Assembly: GCF_900106925.1 (NCBI RefSeq) | Contig: NZ_FNNZ01000001.1 | Coordinates: forward strand, 496,001-560,000 | Origin: Thiocapsa roseopersicina | Lineage (GTDB): Bacteria; Pseudomonadota; Gammaproteobacteria; Chromatiales; Chromatiaceae | Length of the DNA: 64,000 nucleotides | Reading direction: 5' to 3' | In this document: positions 26,385 to 35,711 of the stretch, piece by piece | Layout of the letters: each line of letters starts with the position of its first letter | How positions within the stretch are numbered: position 1 is the first letter of the stretch | Position numbers and translations under genes: made by a program | The notes under the pieces: generated by a model | The model's input: only the letters and a program-made list of their open reading frames with translations | What the model was told of the DNA's origin: nothing | The model's database searches: none

Positions 26385-28148
26385 ATGGGAATTCCAACAC
26401 GCCATTTCGACGCACTCATCATCGGTGCCGGGGGCGCAGGTCTGAACGCCGCGCTTCAGCTGGCCAGCGCGGACCTGCGCGTCGCCGTCGTTTCCAAGGT
26501 GTTTCCGACGCGCTCGCACACGGTCGCCGCCCAAGGCGGGGTGAACGCCGCGCTCGCCAACATGATGCCGGACTCCTGGCACTGGCACATGTTCGACACG
26601 GTCAAGGGGTCGGATTATCTGGGCGACCAGGACGCCATCGAGTTCATGTGTCGCGAGGCCATCCCGACGGTCTATGAGCTTGAGCACGCCGGCGTGCCCT
26701 TCTCGCGCCTGGACAACGGCAAGATCTACCAGCGCCCCTTCGGCGGACAGAGCCAGAACTTCGGCGGCGATCAGGCCGCACGGACCTGTGCCGCGGCGGA
26801 CCGCACCGGTCATGCCATCCTGCACACCCTCTATCAGCAGAACATCCGCGCGCGCACCCACTTCTTCGACGAGTTTTTCGCCATCGACCTGGTCCGCGAC
26901 GCCGAAGGCATCATCTGCGGCGCCCTGGTACTTGAGATCGAGACCGGCGAGCCTCTCCTGATCGAATCCAAGGCCACCCTGCTCGCCACCGGCGGCTGGG
27001 GCCAGGTCTTCCGCACGACCTCCAACGCCCACATCAACACCGGCGACGGTGCCGCGATGGCCTTGCGCGCCGGCATCCCGCTGATGGACATGGAGTTCTT
27101 CCAGTTCCACCCGACCGGCATCGCCGGCAAGGGGATGCTGATCACCGAGGGCACGCGCGGCGAGGGCGGTTATCTCGTCAACAAGGACGGCGAGCGCTTC
27201 ATGGAGCGCTATGCCCCGCGTGCCAAAGACCTGGCCAGCCGCGACGTGGTCTCGCGCGCGATCGTCACCGAGGTCAAGGAAGGGCGCGGCTGCGGCGAGA
27301 ACGGCGACTACGTGATGCTCAAGCTCGACCATCTCGGCGAGGCGGTCATCTCCAAGCGTCTACCGGGTATCCGCGAGTCGAGCCAAATCTTCGCCGGCTG
27401 CGACCCGGTCATCGAGCCGATCCCGGTCTTTCCGACCGCACACTATGCGATGGGCGGCATCCCGACCGATCGCTTCGGTCGGGTCGCCATGCCGGCGGGT
27501 CACGGCTCCGAGGAGGTCGTGGTGGGACTCTACGCGGCCGGGGAGTGCGCCTGTGCCTCGGTGCACGGGGCCAATCGGCTGGGCGGGAACTCGCTGCTCG
27601 ACATCCTGGTGTTCGGGCGTCTGGCGGGCAAAGACATCATCGAGTATGTCCGCGAAAACCCCTATCAGCGCGCAGTGGACTCCGCGAGCCTGGATCAGGC
27701 CATGGGCCGTCTGGGGCGCTGGGAGCAAAAAGGCGACGGCCCCACGGTCCAGCAGCTGCGTGCCGATTTCCGCAAGTGCATGGAAGACCACGCCGGCGTC
27801 TTCCGAACCGAGGAGATCATGACCGAGGGCTACAACAAGCTCTGCGAGCTGCGCGACCGGCTCCCCGAGGTGCGTCTGACCGACCACTCCAAGGTCTTCA
27901 ACACCGCCCGGATCGAGGCGTTGGAGCTGGAAAACATGATGGATGTCGGCATGTCGATCGCCGTCTCCGCGCTGCATCGCCAAGAGAGTCGCGGCGCCCA
28001 CTCGCGGCCCGACTACCCCGCGCGCGACGACCAGACCTGGCTCAAGCACAGCCTCTACTACCGGGAGGGCGATCGCATGGACTACAAACCGGTGCGCACC
28101 AAACCCTTGACGGTCGAGTCGTTTCCGCCGAAGGAACGGGTTTATTAG
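26385..28148 (+). CDS. sdhA: Succinate dehydrogenase flavoprotein subunit
   Basis: 587-residue catalytic subunit oxidising succinate to fumarate. FAD-binding GAGGAGLNAALQL near residue 15, the covalent-flavin histidine in RSHTVAAQGGVNAAL, the substrate-site FHPTGIAGKG and catalytic Arg/His around YAMGGIPTD are all present. The ATG at 26385 is the first codon giving the normal N-terminus; a longer frame exists but overlaps sdhD. SdhE, encoded after sdhB, is expected to attach the FAD. Confidence 0.95.
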   Translation: MGIPTRHFDALIIGAGGAGLNAALQLASADLRVAVVSKVFPTRSHTVAAQGGVNAALANMMPDSWHWHMFDTVKGSDYLGDQDAIEFMCREAIPTVYELEHAGVPFSRLDNGKIYQRPFGGQSQNFGGDQAARTCAAADRTGHAILHTLYQQNIRARTHFFDEFFAIDLVRDAEGIICGALVLEIETGEPLLIESKATLLATGGWGQVFRTTSNAHINTGDGAAMALRAGIPLMDMEFFQFHPTGIAGKGMLITEGTRGEGGYLVNKDGERFMERYAPRAKDLASRDVVSRAIVTEVKEGRGCGENGDYVMLKLDHLGEAVISKRLPGIRESSQIFAGCDPVIEPIPVFPTAHYAMGGIPTDRFGRVAMPAGHGSEEVVVGLYAAGECACASVHGANRLGGNSLLDILVFGRLAGKDIIEYVRENPYQRAVDSASLDQAMGRLGRWEQKGDGPTVQQLRADFRKCMEDHAGVFRTEEIMTEGYNKLCELRDRLPEVRLTDHSKVFNTARIEALELENMMDVGMSIAVSALHRQESRGAHSRPDYPARDDQTWLKHSLYYREGDRMDYKPVRTKPLTVESFPPKERVY

Positions 28149-28191
28149 GGTTCAGGGCTAAGGGCTCAAAAACAACGAATTCAGGTGCGTT

Positions 28192-28884
28192 ATGAAGATC
28201 AGCGTCTACCGCTACAATCCGGACACCGACACCAAGCCTCGGATGCAGCACTACGAGGTCAAGACCTTCCAAGGCATGATGCTGCGCGATGCCTTGCTCG
28301 AAGTGAAGAAGCAGGACGAGAGTTTCAGCTTCCGTCACTCCTGCGGCGAGGGGGTCTGCGGCTCCGACGGGGTCAACGTCAACGGACGCAACGTGCTCGC
28401 CTGCATCACGCCCATCACCGAGCTGAAGGAGCCGATTCAGGTCCGCCCCTTCCCGGGCCGCCCGGTGATCCGCGATCTGGTCGTCGACATGACGCAGTTC
28501 TACGAGCAATACCGCGCCGTCAAGCCCTATTTGGTGCGTAAGGATCCGCTCCCCGAGCAGGAGATCCTCCAGTCGCCGGAGGAGCGCGACAAGCTCGACG
28601 GTCTCTACGAGTGCATCCTCTGCGGCTGCTGCTCGACCGCTTGCCCGTCCTTCTGGTGGAATCCCGAGAAGTTCCACGGCCCCGCGGCCCTGCTGCAATC
28701 CTGGCGTTTCCTCGCCGACAGCCGCGACCAGGCGACCGAGGAGCGGCTCGACGCGCTCGACGGTCCCTACAAGCTCTTCCGCTGTCACAGCATCATGAAC
28801 TGTGTCGAGGTCTGCCCGAAGGGTCTGAATCCCACTCGCGCCATCGGCAAGATCAAGGATCTGATGCTGGACAAGGGTGTGTAA
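28192..28884 (+). CDS. sdhB: Succinate dehydrogenase iron-sulfur subunit
   Basis: 230-residue electron-transfer subunit. The N-terminal ferredoxin domain has the [2Fe-2S] motif SCGEGVCGSDG with a further Cys in LACITP. The C-terminal domain has CILCGCCSTACP and later CHSIMNCVEVCPKGLNP for the [4Fe-4S] and [3Fe-4S] clusters. Lies 43 bp after sdhA; length is normal. Confidence 0.95.
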   Translation: MKISVYRYNPDTDTKPRMQHYEVKTFQGMMLRDALLEVKKQDESFSFRHSCGEGVCGSDGVNVNGRNVLACITPITELKEPIQVRPFPGRPVIRDLVVDMTQFYEQYRAVKPYLVRKDPLPEQEILQSPEERDKLDGLYECILCGCCSTACPSFWWNPEKFHGPAALLQSWRFLADSRDQATEERLDALDGPYKLFRCHSIMNCVEVCPKGLNPTRAIGKIKDLMLDKGV

Positions 28885-28891
28885 GGCTCCG

Positions 28892-29230
28892 GTGACGACT
28901 GAATCGACATCCGAGACCACGGCCATGACCGACGCCTCCCGGCAGGCGTCGGACACGGAGCTCGAGATCCGACGGCTGCGCTGGCAATGCCGGCGCGGCA
29001 TGTTGGAGCTTGATCATCTCTTGGATCGCTTCCTGGATCTCGGCTTCCGCGATCTAAGCTCGATCCAACGCCTCGACTTCGTCCGCCTGCTTGCCGAGCA
29101 GGACCAACGTCTCAGCGACTGGTTCATGTCCCGCGCCGAACCGCCGGATGTCGCGCTGCGTGATCTGGTGCAGCACATCGTCGCGGTCGTGCGTGAACGG
29201 CCCGGCGGGTCGCCCGACTTGCAGGGGTAG
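28892..29230 (+). CDS. sdhE: SdhE, FAD assembly factor for succinate dehydrogenase
   Basis: Small helical protein required to attach FAD covalently to SdhA. The signature RRGMLELD (RGxxE motif) sits in RLRWQCRRGMLELDHLLDRFL, followed by FVRLLAEQDQRLSDWFMSR. The GTG at 28892 has AAGG upstream and gives 112 residues; an ATG at 28925 gives 101 residues, closer to the usual 85-95. Eight bp after sdhB. The ygfX-like gene usual beside sdhE is found only after the next gene. Confidence 0.88.
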   Translation: MTTESTSETTAMTDASRQASDTELEIRRLRWQCRRGMLELDHLLDRFLDLGFRDLSSIQRLDFVRLLAEQDQRLSDWFMSRAEPPDVALRDLVQHIVAVVRERPGGSPDLQG

Positions 29231-29361
29231 CGTATCGATCGCATCATCTCCTCGCTCTCGAACGGCGCGGCAACTCGAGCTCGCAGGCCGGACCCGGGAT
29301 CATCTCGCTCGAAGGGCAAAGAGCCGTACCCAAGGCCGACCATCATTGGAGGAGACAACGC

Positions 29362-30462
29362 ATGATCGATATCCGCTATCCCATTGCCGGGCTGCTTGTG
29401 GCCACGTCTCTGTGGATCGTCCACGACCGCAGCAACCAGGCCGGCGAGTCGAGTCCCGAGCCTGTACAGCCGCCGATCGCGGCGTCGGGGGGCGACTCGC
29501 CCGTGACTGCCGCCGGATCCCCTCCCGCTGCAGCGATTGATCCGGCACCGGCTCGACCATCCGCTTTGCCTCCGATGGTTCATCCCGACGACAACCCAGC
29601 GACGCCGGAGAAGATCGCGCTCGGGAAGCAACTGTTCGTCGATCCGCGCCTCTCGGGCAGCGGCGAAATGGCGTGCCAGGGCTGTCATTATCGCCATCTC
29701 GGCTGGACCGACGGGCGGACACTTTCGCCGAAGGACAACGGGGAGCTGAACACGCGGCATACCCCGTCGCTGTACAACACGGGTTACCAGACCGCCTGGT
29801 ACTGGGACGGCCGTGCGACCAGCCTCGAGGGGCAGGTGTTGGCGGCCTGGAAGGCCCAGATCAACGCCGACCCGGAACAGGTCGCGCCGATCATTCAGGC
29901 GGTCCCCGGATATGCCGCCCAGTTCGAGACCGTCTTCGGCGGCCCGGCCACACCGGAGACGATCGTCAAGGCGCTGGCAGCCTACCTGCGTACCAAGAAC
30001 AGCGACGAATCGCCCTGGGACCGCCACGAGATGGGCGAGGCCGGGGTGGTCACGCCGGACGTCATCGCCGGACAGGCGCTTTTCGTCGGCAAGGCCGGAT
30101 GCGTCGCCTGCCACTCGCCGCCCTATTACGGCAACAGTACCTTCTACAACGTCGGCCTTGAGCACGGAAAGGAAACTCCCGACCCGGGACGCTTCAACGT
30201 GACCAAGGACGAGGCGGATCGTGGCGCATTCAAGACGCCTTCGCTGCGTTCCGTGGTCTTGAGCGCACCCTATTTCCACGACGGCAGTGCGCCCACGCTC
30301 GAGCTGGCGATCCGCTATATGGCCTCCGGCGGCAATCCGGACCCGAACAAATCCGAGCTGCTGGTCGACCGCGGTCTGACCGATACCGAGATCTTCCAGC
30401 TCGGTGCCTTCCTTCGGGCGCTCACGAGCCGCGAGACTTGGGACATGCCCGAGGTTCCATGA
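29362..30462 (+). CDS. Di-heme cytochrome c peroxidase (CcpA/MauG family)
   Basis: 366-residue periplasmic protein reducing hydrogen peroxide with electrons from small cytochromes. Two heme c motifs, CQGCH at 105-109 and CVACH at 247-251, in the usual order for the family, with LGKQLFVDPRLSGSG before the first and FKTPSLRSVVLSAPYFHDGSA near the end. The N-terminal ~75 residues are a signal anchor plus a Pro/Ala/Ser-rich linker. GGAGGA lies 12 nt before the ATG. It separates sdhE from ygfX. Confidence 0.9.
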   Translation: MIDIRYPIAGLLVATSLWIVHDRSNQAGESSPEPVQPPIAASGGDSPVTAAGSPPAAAIDPAPARPSALPPMVHPDDNPATPEKIALGKQLFVDPRLSGSGEMACQGCHYRHLGWTDGRTLSPKDNGELNTRHTPSLYNTGYQTAWYWDGRATSLEGQVLAAWKAQINADPEQVAPIIQAVPGYAAQFETVFGGPATPETIVKALAAYLRTKNSDESPWDRHEMGEAGVVTPDVIAGQALFVGKAGCVACHSPPYYGNSTFYNVGLEHGKETPDPGRFNVTKDEADRGAFKTPSLRSVVLSAPYFHDGSAPTLELAIRYMASGGNPDPNKSELLVDRGLTDTEIFQLGAFLRALTSRETWDMPEVP

Positions 30463-30478
30463 TCTGACTGGGTTCGTA

Positions 30479-30943
30479 ATGGGCGCTCACCGCGAACGTC
30501 CGCCGCTCCTGATCCGCCCGGGGGTTTCCCGGCGGTTCGCCTGGTTCGTCGGGCTGACCCACCTCGCGGCGGCAGCGGTGATACCGGCGCTCCCCGGCGA
30601 TCCGCTGTCGTTGCTTTCGCTGCTCCCGGTAGCCTTCAGCGCGTTCTACATCGGCTACGTCGATGTCCTACGGCGCGCACCTTGGTCTATACATTCGGTC
30701 CTCTGGGAATCGGCCGGGACTTGGCGGATCCGATTCGTCTCCGGCGTCGAGCGCGAGGCGAGCCTGTGTCCGGCCACCTTCATTGCCCTCCCGCTCGTCG
30801 TGCTCAACTTCCGGTTCGGCCTCCTGCGCCGCCGCACACTCCCGGTCTTCCCCGACGCGCTCGATCCGGAGCAGCTGCGCCGCCTGCGCCAGCGACTCCG
30901 CATCGAGGGTGCGGCACGGGATCGCGCCTCCGATGTGTCTTGA
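30479..30943 (+). CDS. ygfX: YgfX-like membrane protein
   Basis: 154 residues. Two closely spaced membrane helices (LTHLAAAAVIPAL and LLSLLPVAFSAFYIGYV), then a W-rich part (WESAGTWRIRF) and the C-terminal LPVFPDALDPEQLRRLRQRLRI that closely recalls YgfX/CptA, the usual partner of SdhE. Its role is debated: a toxin acting on the cytoskeleton, or an accessory to succinate dehydrogenase. The ATG at 30479 is 17 bp after the peroxidase stop; the in-frame opening at 30404 overlaps that gene. Confidence 0.68.
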   Translation: MGAHRERPPLLIRPGVSRRFAWFVGLTHLAAAAVIPALPGDPLSLLSLLPVAFSAFYIGYVDVLRRAPWSIHSVLWESAGTWRIRFVSGVEREASLCPATFIALPLVVLNFRFGLLRRRTLPVFPDALDPEQLRRLRQRLRIEGAARDRASDVS

Positions 30944-31090
30944 CGAGCGGCCGACCTTGCCTGCGGGGTTCGGTCTCGTTCTCGGGCGCCGCCCGGCCGC
31001 ATCACCATAGCCGCATGCTCGGGTATGGACTATGCTCAAGCTTCACGTCTCGATGTATATCGATCGCGAAATGCAGTCCGCGGAGCTGCC

Positions 31091-31363
31091 ATGGCGACGA
31101 CCTTGCGCTTCACACCCAATCTGTACCGATACCTCGATTGCCCGGATACCTCCGTCGCGGGCGCGACTGTCCGGGAGACTCTGGATGCCTATCTTCAGGC
31201 CAATCCCCGCGCGCGCGGCTTCCTTCTGGATGATCAAGGTGCCGTGCGCATGCATGTGGCCATCTTCGTCAACGAGACACTGATCCGGGATCGCACCGGC
31301 CTGTCCGACCCGGTCGGTGAGGGCGACGAGATCTTCGTTGCCCAGGCGCTTTCGGGAGGTTGA
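31091..31363 (+). CDS. MoaD/ThiS family ubiquitin-like protein
   Basis: 90-residue beta-grasp protein ending in Gly-Gly (VAQALSGG), the residue pair that is adenylated and thiolated in MoaD and ThiS. Core FTPNLYRYLDC, VRETLDAYLQANPRARGFLL and VGEGDEIFVAQALSGG fit. The ATG at 31091 gives the usual length; a longer frame to 31025 lacks homology. It ends 1 bp before the ATG of the beta-propeller gene, so the two are co-translated. No moaE, thiG or E1-like gene is nearby, so the role is probably not molybdopterin or thiamin synthesis. Confidence 0.87.
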   Translation: MATTLRFTPNLYRYLDCPDTSVAGATVRETLDAYLQANPRARGFLLDDQGAVRMHVAIFVNETLIRDRTGLSDPVGEGDEIFVAQALSGG

Positions 31364-31364
31364 G

Positions 31365-32471
31365 ATGAGCGACCGACTGCTGGTCGGGACCCGCAAGGGT
31401 TTGTTTCGGATCGAAAGGGGCGAGGGCGAACGCTGGGTGATCGCCAAGACCTGGTTTCTCGGGGACCCGGTTTCGGCTGTGCTCGCCGAGCCGGGCGGTG
31501 CCCGGCTTCATGCCGCCTTGGAACTGGGGCACTTCGGGGTCAAGATGCAGCGCTCGGAGGACGGCGGCGAGACCTGGAGCCAGGCCGCATCGCCGACCTT
31601 CCCGCTCAAGCCGGAGGGTCTCGAAGACAAGGACCCCATGCGCGGCGTCGATGTCCCCTGGAGCACGCAGCTCATCTGGACCCTGGAGTGCGGCGCGCCC
31701 GGCGAGATCTGGTGCGGGGTCATCCCCGGCGCGCTCTTTCGCTCGACCGACGGCGGCGAAAGCTGGCAACTCTCCCGCGCCCTATGGGACGAGCCGCGTC
31801 GCAAACAATGGATGGGCGGAGGCTACGATTTCTCGGGGATCCACTCGATCCTCGTGGATCCGCGCGACCCACTGCACGTCACTGTCGGGGTCTCGACCGG
31901 CGGGGTTTGGACGACCCGCGATGCGGGGGGCAGCTGGGAGCTGATCGGATCGGGTCTGCGCGCCGAATATCTACCGGAGGCCATGGCCGGCGACCCCTTG
32001 GCTCAGGACGCGCATCGCATCGTCCAGTGTCCGGCACACCCGGATCGTCTCTGGATGCAGCATCACAACGGGATCTTCGTCAGCGACGACGGCGGAGCGA
32101 TCTGGCGCGAGCTGACCGATGTGCCGCCTTCGAGCTTCGGCTTCGCGGTTGCGGTGCACCCGAGCGACCCGGATACCGCCTGGTTCGTCCCGGCCACCAA
32201 GGACGAGAAGCGCTTTCCGGTCGACGCGCATCTGGTGGTGACGCGCACCCGCGACGGCGGGGTGCATTTCGAGGTGCTCGATCGGGGGCTGCCGACAGAG
32301 CCTGCCTACGACCTCGTCTATCGGCACGCCTTGGAATGCTCGCGCGACGGTCTGCGCTTGGCGTTCGGCAGTACGACCGGCTCGCTCTGGGTGAGCGAAG
32401 ATCGGGGTGATTCCTGGCAAAACATCAGCCGGCATCTGCCGCCGATTCTGTGCGTGCGCTTCGCGGAGTAA
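31365..32471 (+). CDS. BNR/sialidase-like beta-propeller protein
   Basis: 368-residue cytoplasmic protein (no signal peptide) with repeated Asp-box motifs: SEDGGETWS, STDGGESWQ, TRDAGGSWE, SDDGGAIWRE, SEDRGDSWQ. These blades form a six- or seven-bladed propeller as in sialidases and photosystem assembly factors. A true glycosidase is unlikely because secretion signals are absent. The gene is translationally linked to the MoaD/ThiS-like gene, a pairing I recall from other genomes, so the propeller may be the partner or target of the small protein. Confidence 0.82.
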   Translation: MSDRLLVGTRKGLFRIERGEGERWVIAKTWFLGDPVSAVLAEPGGARLHAALELGHFGVKMQRSEDGGETWSQAASPTFPLKPEGLEDKDPMRGVDVPWSTQLIWTLECGAPGEIWCGVIPGALFRSTDGGESWQLSRALWDEPRRKQWMGGGYDFSGIHSILVDPRDPLHVTVGVSTGGVWTTRDAGGSWELIGSGLRAEYLPEAMAGDPLAQDAHRIVQCPAHPDRLWMQHHNGIFVSDDGGAIWRELTDVPPSSFGFAVAVHPSDPDTAWFVPATKDEKRFPVDAHLVVTRTRDGGVHFEVLDRGLPTEPAYDLVYRHALECSRDGLRLAFGSTTGSLWVSEDRGDSWQNISRHLPPILCVRFAE

Positions 32472-32534
32472 CTCCCGGCAGAAAGCGCAGGTCAAGGACA
32501 ATCCGGGGTCGCACGAGCCCGAGGCGATGGCGAC

Positions 32535-33017
32535 TCACTCGGTACGCACTTCGACCTCCTCGGTCCATCTGAGTGAGGGGGGGCCGGGCGGGATATCCTC
32601 GAAGCTGTCACCCTCCGCGGCGATGGCGAACTGCGGGGGTGCCTCGGGGCCGCCGGACCGGGGGGCGGGGTTGAGATAGGCGACCCCGAGCCAGCCCGGG
32701 GCCAAGAGGGCGGGGGCCTTTGGCTCCATGCCGCTCCTTTCCATGGCCTCCGGGCTCATTGCGTAGGAGCGCACGTCGATGGTGTCCCCCGGTTTTAGCG
32801 GGGAGGTGGAGCGCAGCACCGAGATGACCTCCATGCGGTAGAGCACATCGTAGCGCTCCTCCTGAACCGGGGGCACCTGCGCCTCCAGCACCCGGACTTC
32901 AAGCTGTGCCGCAGCTCCCGCCTTGAGGTCCTGCTCCGCTTGGGCGTTCCCCCAAAGGACCGAGAGGCCAGCGATGACGGCGACGGTCGCGATCCGAATC
33001 GAATGAACCTGGAACAT
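32535..33017 (-). CDS. Secreted protein of unknown function
   Basis: 160 residues from the ATG at 33017, which has GAGGAGA 6 nt upstream; the frame is open further but without signals. Signal peptide VAVIAGLSVLWGNAQA, then a beta-rich domain with EVRVLEAQVPP, YDVLYRMEVISVLRSTSPLKPGDTIDVRSY and WLGVAYLNPA. It may be a small beta-barrel or OB-like fold; a ligand or role is not recognised. Convergent with the propeller gene. Confidence 0.75.
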   Translation of the reverse strand: MFQVHSIRIATVAVIAGLSVLWGNAQAEQDLKAGAAAQLEVRVLEAQVPPVQEERYDVLYRMEVISVLRSTSPLKPGDTIDVRSYAMSPEAMERSGMEPKAPALLAPGWLGVAYLNPAPRSGGPEAPPQFAIAAEGDSFEDIPPGPPSLRWTEEVEVRTE

Positions 33018-33231
33018 GGCATTCTCCTCTTCAGTTGACGACAACCACCGCGGCCTTGACCTGGCCGCGACGGGTCCCGCTTCCAGTCTAGCCCAAGGTT
33101 CGCAGATCCGTGTCTCGCCGCCGTCCCGACTGTGGTCGGACGTGCGGATCACCTGTGCGGCGACCCTGGAAGCGACGAATGGGGCAGGGCAGTCGGCGCG
33201 TCGGTCGAAGAATGCACGGGGCGGCTTCGCC

Positions 33232-33567
33232 TCAATGCGTTCCGAGCCGCCGGGTCTTCACCAGATCCCCGCGATAATCGACGAAGTCCATCATGTGGGC
33301 GCCGAGGCGCGCCGCGTAGTCCTGCGGCGTCGGCGTGTTGTGCGGATCGACCTCGCGGTCGTAAGCCAGATCCGGTTCGACCATTTCCACCGTCACATAG
33401 GCGAGCAGACCCTCGGCGATCAGATTGGCCGCCTCGCATTGCCACTGCGGGCGTTCCCGGTCCAAGAGCGCCTGCTGATCCTCGGCGAGCGTCCCCGCGC
33501 GCAGAGCCGCCCAACTGTCGACCAGCAGTCGGATGAGATCGTCTTCGGTGGGGTCCAGGTCGTTCAT
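33232..33567 (-). CDS. Hypothetical cytoplasmic protein
   Basis: 111 residues, acidic and predicted mostly helical: MNDLDPTEDDLIRLLVDSW, ANLIAEGLLAYVTVEMVEPDLAY, then DYAARLGAHMMDFVDYRGDL. The start at 33567 is chosen for GGAG 5 nt upstream; a frame to 33714 is open without support. No known domain is recognised. Stands alone on the minus strand. Confidence 0.65.
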   Translation of the reverse strand: MNDLDPTEDDLIRLLVDSWAALRAGTLAEDQQALLDRERPQWQCEAANLIAEGLLAYVTVEMVEPDLAYDREVDPHNTPTPQDYAARLGAHMMDFVDYRGDLVKTRRLGTH

Positions 33568-33975
33568 CGGGCTCCGAGGTGTGCAGGGTGCGGTTGCCGG
33601 CGATTCTAGACCCTTCCGACGCCTCCATGTACTGACAAGAGCCCGGTGAAACGGCGATCGAAATCGAATTGTCAGCTCTCGTTGTCCATCTTCGCTTCTC
33701 CTGACCCGGAGCAATTCGCAGGCTCCGAATTCATCGATCGGTCACCTCCGCGTCAGGAACCCTTCACCCTCGACGCTTAGCCTTCGCGCCTGTCCTTTAG
33801 GTTCTCGGCCCATCCAAGCCGGAGGGATCGGCGATACCGCTTGCCATTGACCTATGAGCACTGTCGCCGGCTCGGCGATCCGTCGTGCCGGTCGGCAACC
33901 TACGCCACCGGAAGCGTTCTCGCTGAACATCGAACCAGGGACAAGGACCAGTCGTCGTCAACGTGGAGATACCAA
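33568..33975. other. Intergenic region without recognised genes
   Basis: About 400 bp between the divergent hypothetical gene and the metallophosphoesterase gene. It must hold both promoters. I see no convincing ORF, tRNA or known riboswitch; short inverted patches occur around 33830-33890 but none is a clear hairpin. Confidence 0.5.
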
Positions 33976-35670
33976 ATGAATAGACGTGAGTTTCTGACCT
34001 TCGGCTCGATGGGCCTTACCGGCCTCGCCCTGAGCGGGAGCAATTTGTCTTGGCTGATGCGCGAAGCATCGGCTGCGAATCTCAAATCCGGCAAGCCCTG
34101 GAAGTTCGGGGTTATGGCGGACACCCAGTGGAAGGCCACGGCCGATCCGCTGAACCCAGCCACCTGCGCCGTCGAGATCATCGAGACCCTGAACCGACAG
34201 TTCATCGACGCAGGGGTCAGTTTCGTCGTTCAGGTGGGTGATCTGGTGGACAAGGAATACTGGGTCAATCCTCAAACCAGTGTGCTCGAACGCACGCTGC
34301 CGTACCGCGCCGCAGCGGCGCAGACGCTCTACGACAACGGAATCGGCTTTTTCCCCTTGCGCGGCAACCACGAGGCATCGATCACGGCCGCCGCCGAGCT
34401 GCCGGCGCTGTTTCCTCAGACCCTGGGGGAGGGACACAATCTGTTCGGCGTGAGCAGCGTCGTCGCCAGCGACAAGCTCAACCTGCAAGGGCTGAGCTAC
34501 GCCTTCGACTTCGAGAACGTCCGCATCGTGATGATCGACCAGTTCACGCGCCGGGATGGGTCCGTCAACGGCAGTACCAACGACAATGCCGTGGATCAGG
34601 TCGATTGGGTGGACGCGGTACTGGCCGATCGTCCCGCCGACAGCCATGCCTTCGTCATGGCCCACAAGAACCTGATTGGCCAGAATCACGCCGACTGCTT
34701 GTTCGGGTCGAATGCGACAACGAACCTCGATGCCCGCAATCGATTCATCGGCAGCCTGGATCGCAACCGGGTCGGCGCCTTTCTGGGCGGCCATGATCAC
34801 ATGCATCATCGTTCGCTCATCGCCAGCCCGGATGTCTCCGCCGTGGCGGAGCAGATCATCTGTGCCTCGAACAGCTACAAGTTCTACACACCCAGGTCGA
34901 CGCCCAACGATATCCAAGGCTGCGAGACCGTTGTCGCCCATGAGCTGTACACCATCGGCTACTACATCTTCACGGTGGACGGTCCTTGTATGACCGTGGA
35001 GTTCTATTCCTCCAGCCATGGTGCCGATTACGGCGATGTCGATCTGGCCTATGGCCCCGGCGAGCACGTCTTCCACCTCCGCGAGCGCTTCGGCTACAGT
35101 CTCAACGGCAAGTCCTTCGATGTGGCCAACGGCGAGTCCTACAGCATCGTGGAAGACAGCTTCGGGAGCACCGAGGCGCGGATCCTCTCGGGCACCAACG
35201 AGACGCTCGCAGAGGACGTCGAGTCTGCCGGCCGCCCCTTGGCCAAGACGGTCAAGACCGGGTGGCGCGAGACACCGCCAGACTCGGCCAGCGCCATCTT
35301 CAAGCTGTGGGGAATGACGGACAATCTGAGCCTCTACGACGAAGCGCTCACCGGGCTTCTGCCCGACAGCCCCGGGCCGACGGTCTCCGACACCTATGTG
35401 CTCTCGCTCTCCTACGATGGCACCAAGGTTCCGGCACCGAAGTTGCGCACCGGGCACTTTTGTCTGCGTGCCAAGGACGACAAAGGCCGCTGGGTGCCGG
35501 CCGTCGATCGCAACGTGGGTGGAAACAAGCGATTCGTCTATGGTCGCTGGAACGGCAGCCACGGCTTGGGCACCTACGGGGTGGATCCGGACACCCGAAC
35601 AGTTTGGGCGGTCCTCAATCGTGACGGCGAGTTCGTGGCCTTCACCGGTCCGGAAGGCCCAAAGGCCTGA
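33976..35670 (+). CDS. Tat-exported calcineurin-like metallophosphoesterase
   Basis: 564 residues. The N-terminus NRREFL plus a hydrophobic stretch looks like a Tat signal, cleaved about residue 33 (REASA). The metal-binding motifs of the calcineurin-like fold follow: FGVMADTQ, VVQVGDLVD, PLRGNHEAS and GGHDHMHH. The C-terminal ~200 residues, after the fold, are not recognised and include DVDLAYGPGEHVFHLRERFGYSLNG. Substrate unknown; periplasmic nucleotide or phospholipid hydrolysis is possible. The ATG at 33976 has GTGGAGA upstream. Single-gene unit. Confidence 0.87.
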   Translation: MNRREFLTFGSMGLTGLALSGSNLSWLMREASAANLKSGKPWKFGVMADTQWKATADPLNPATCAVEIIETLNRQFIDAGVSFVVQVGDLVDKEYWVNPQTSVLERTLPYRAAAAQTLYDNGIGFFPLRGNHEASITAAAELPALFPQTLGEGHNLFGVSSVVASDKLNLQGLSYAFDFENVRIVMIDQFTRRDGSVNGSTNDNAVDQVDWVDAVLADRPADSHAFVMAHKNLIGQNHADCLFGSNATTNLDARNRFIGSLDRNRVGAFLGGHDHMHHRSLIASPDVSAVAEQIICASNSYKFYTPRSTPNDIQGCETVVAHELYTIGYYIFTVDGPCMTVEFYSSSHGADYGDVDLAYGPGEHVFHLRERFGYSLNGKSFDVANGESYSIVEDSFGSTEARILSGTNETLAEDVESAGRPLAKTVKTGWRETPPDSASAIFKLWGMTDNLSLYDEALTGLLPDSPGPTVSDTYVLSLSYDGTKVPAPKLRTGHFCLRAKDDKGRWVPAVDRNVGGNKRFVYGRWNGSHGLGTYGVDPDTRTVWAVLNRDGEFVAFTGPEGPKA

Positions 35671-35688
35671 TTCGAAGTGACCCTTTCA

Positions 35689-35711
35689 GGCCGTCACGAT
35701 CGTTGACGGCC
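35689..35711. terminator. Hairpin between convergent metallophosphoesterase and rtcB
   Basis: Perfect 8-bp stem GGCCGTCA / TGACGGCC with a 7-nt loop, 18 bp after the metallophosphoesterase stop. No T-run follows on the plus strand. The rest of the ~300-bp gap up to rtcB shows no gene. Confidence 0.5.
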
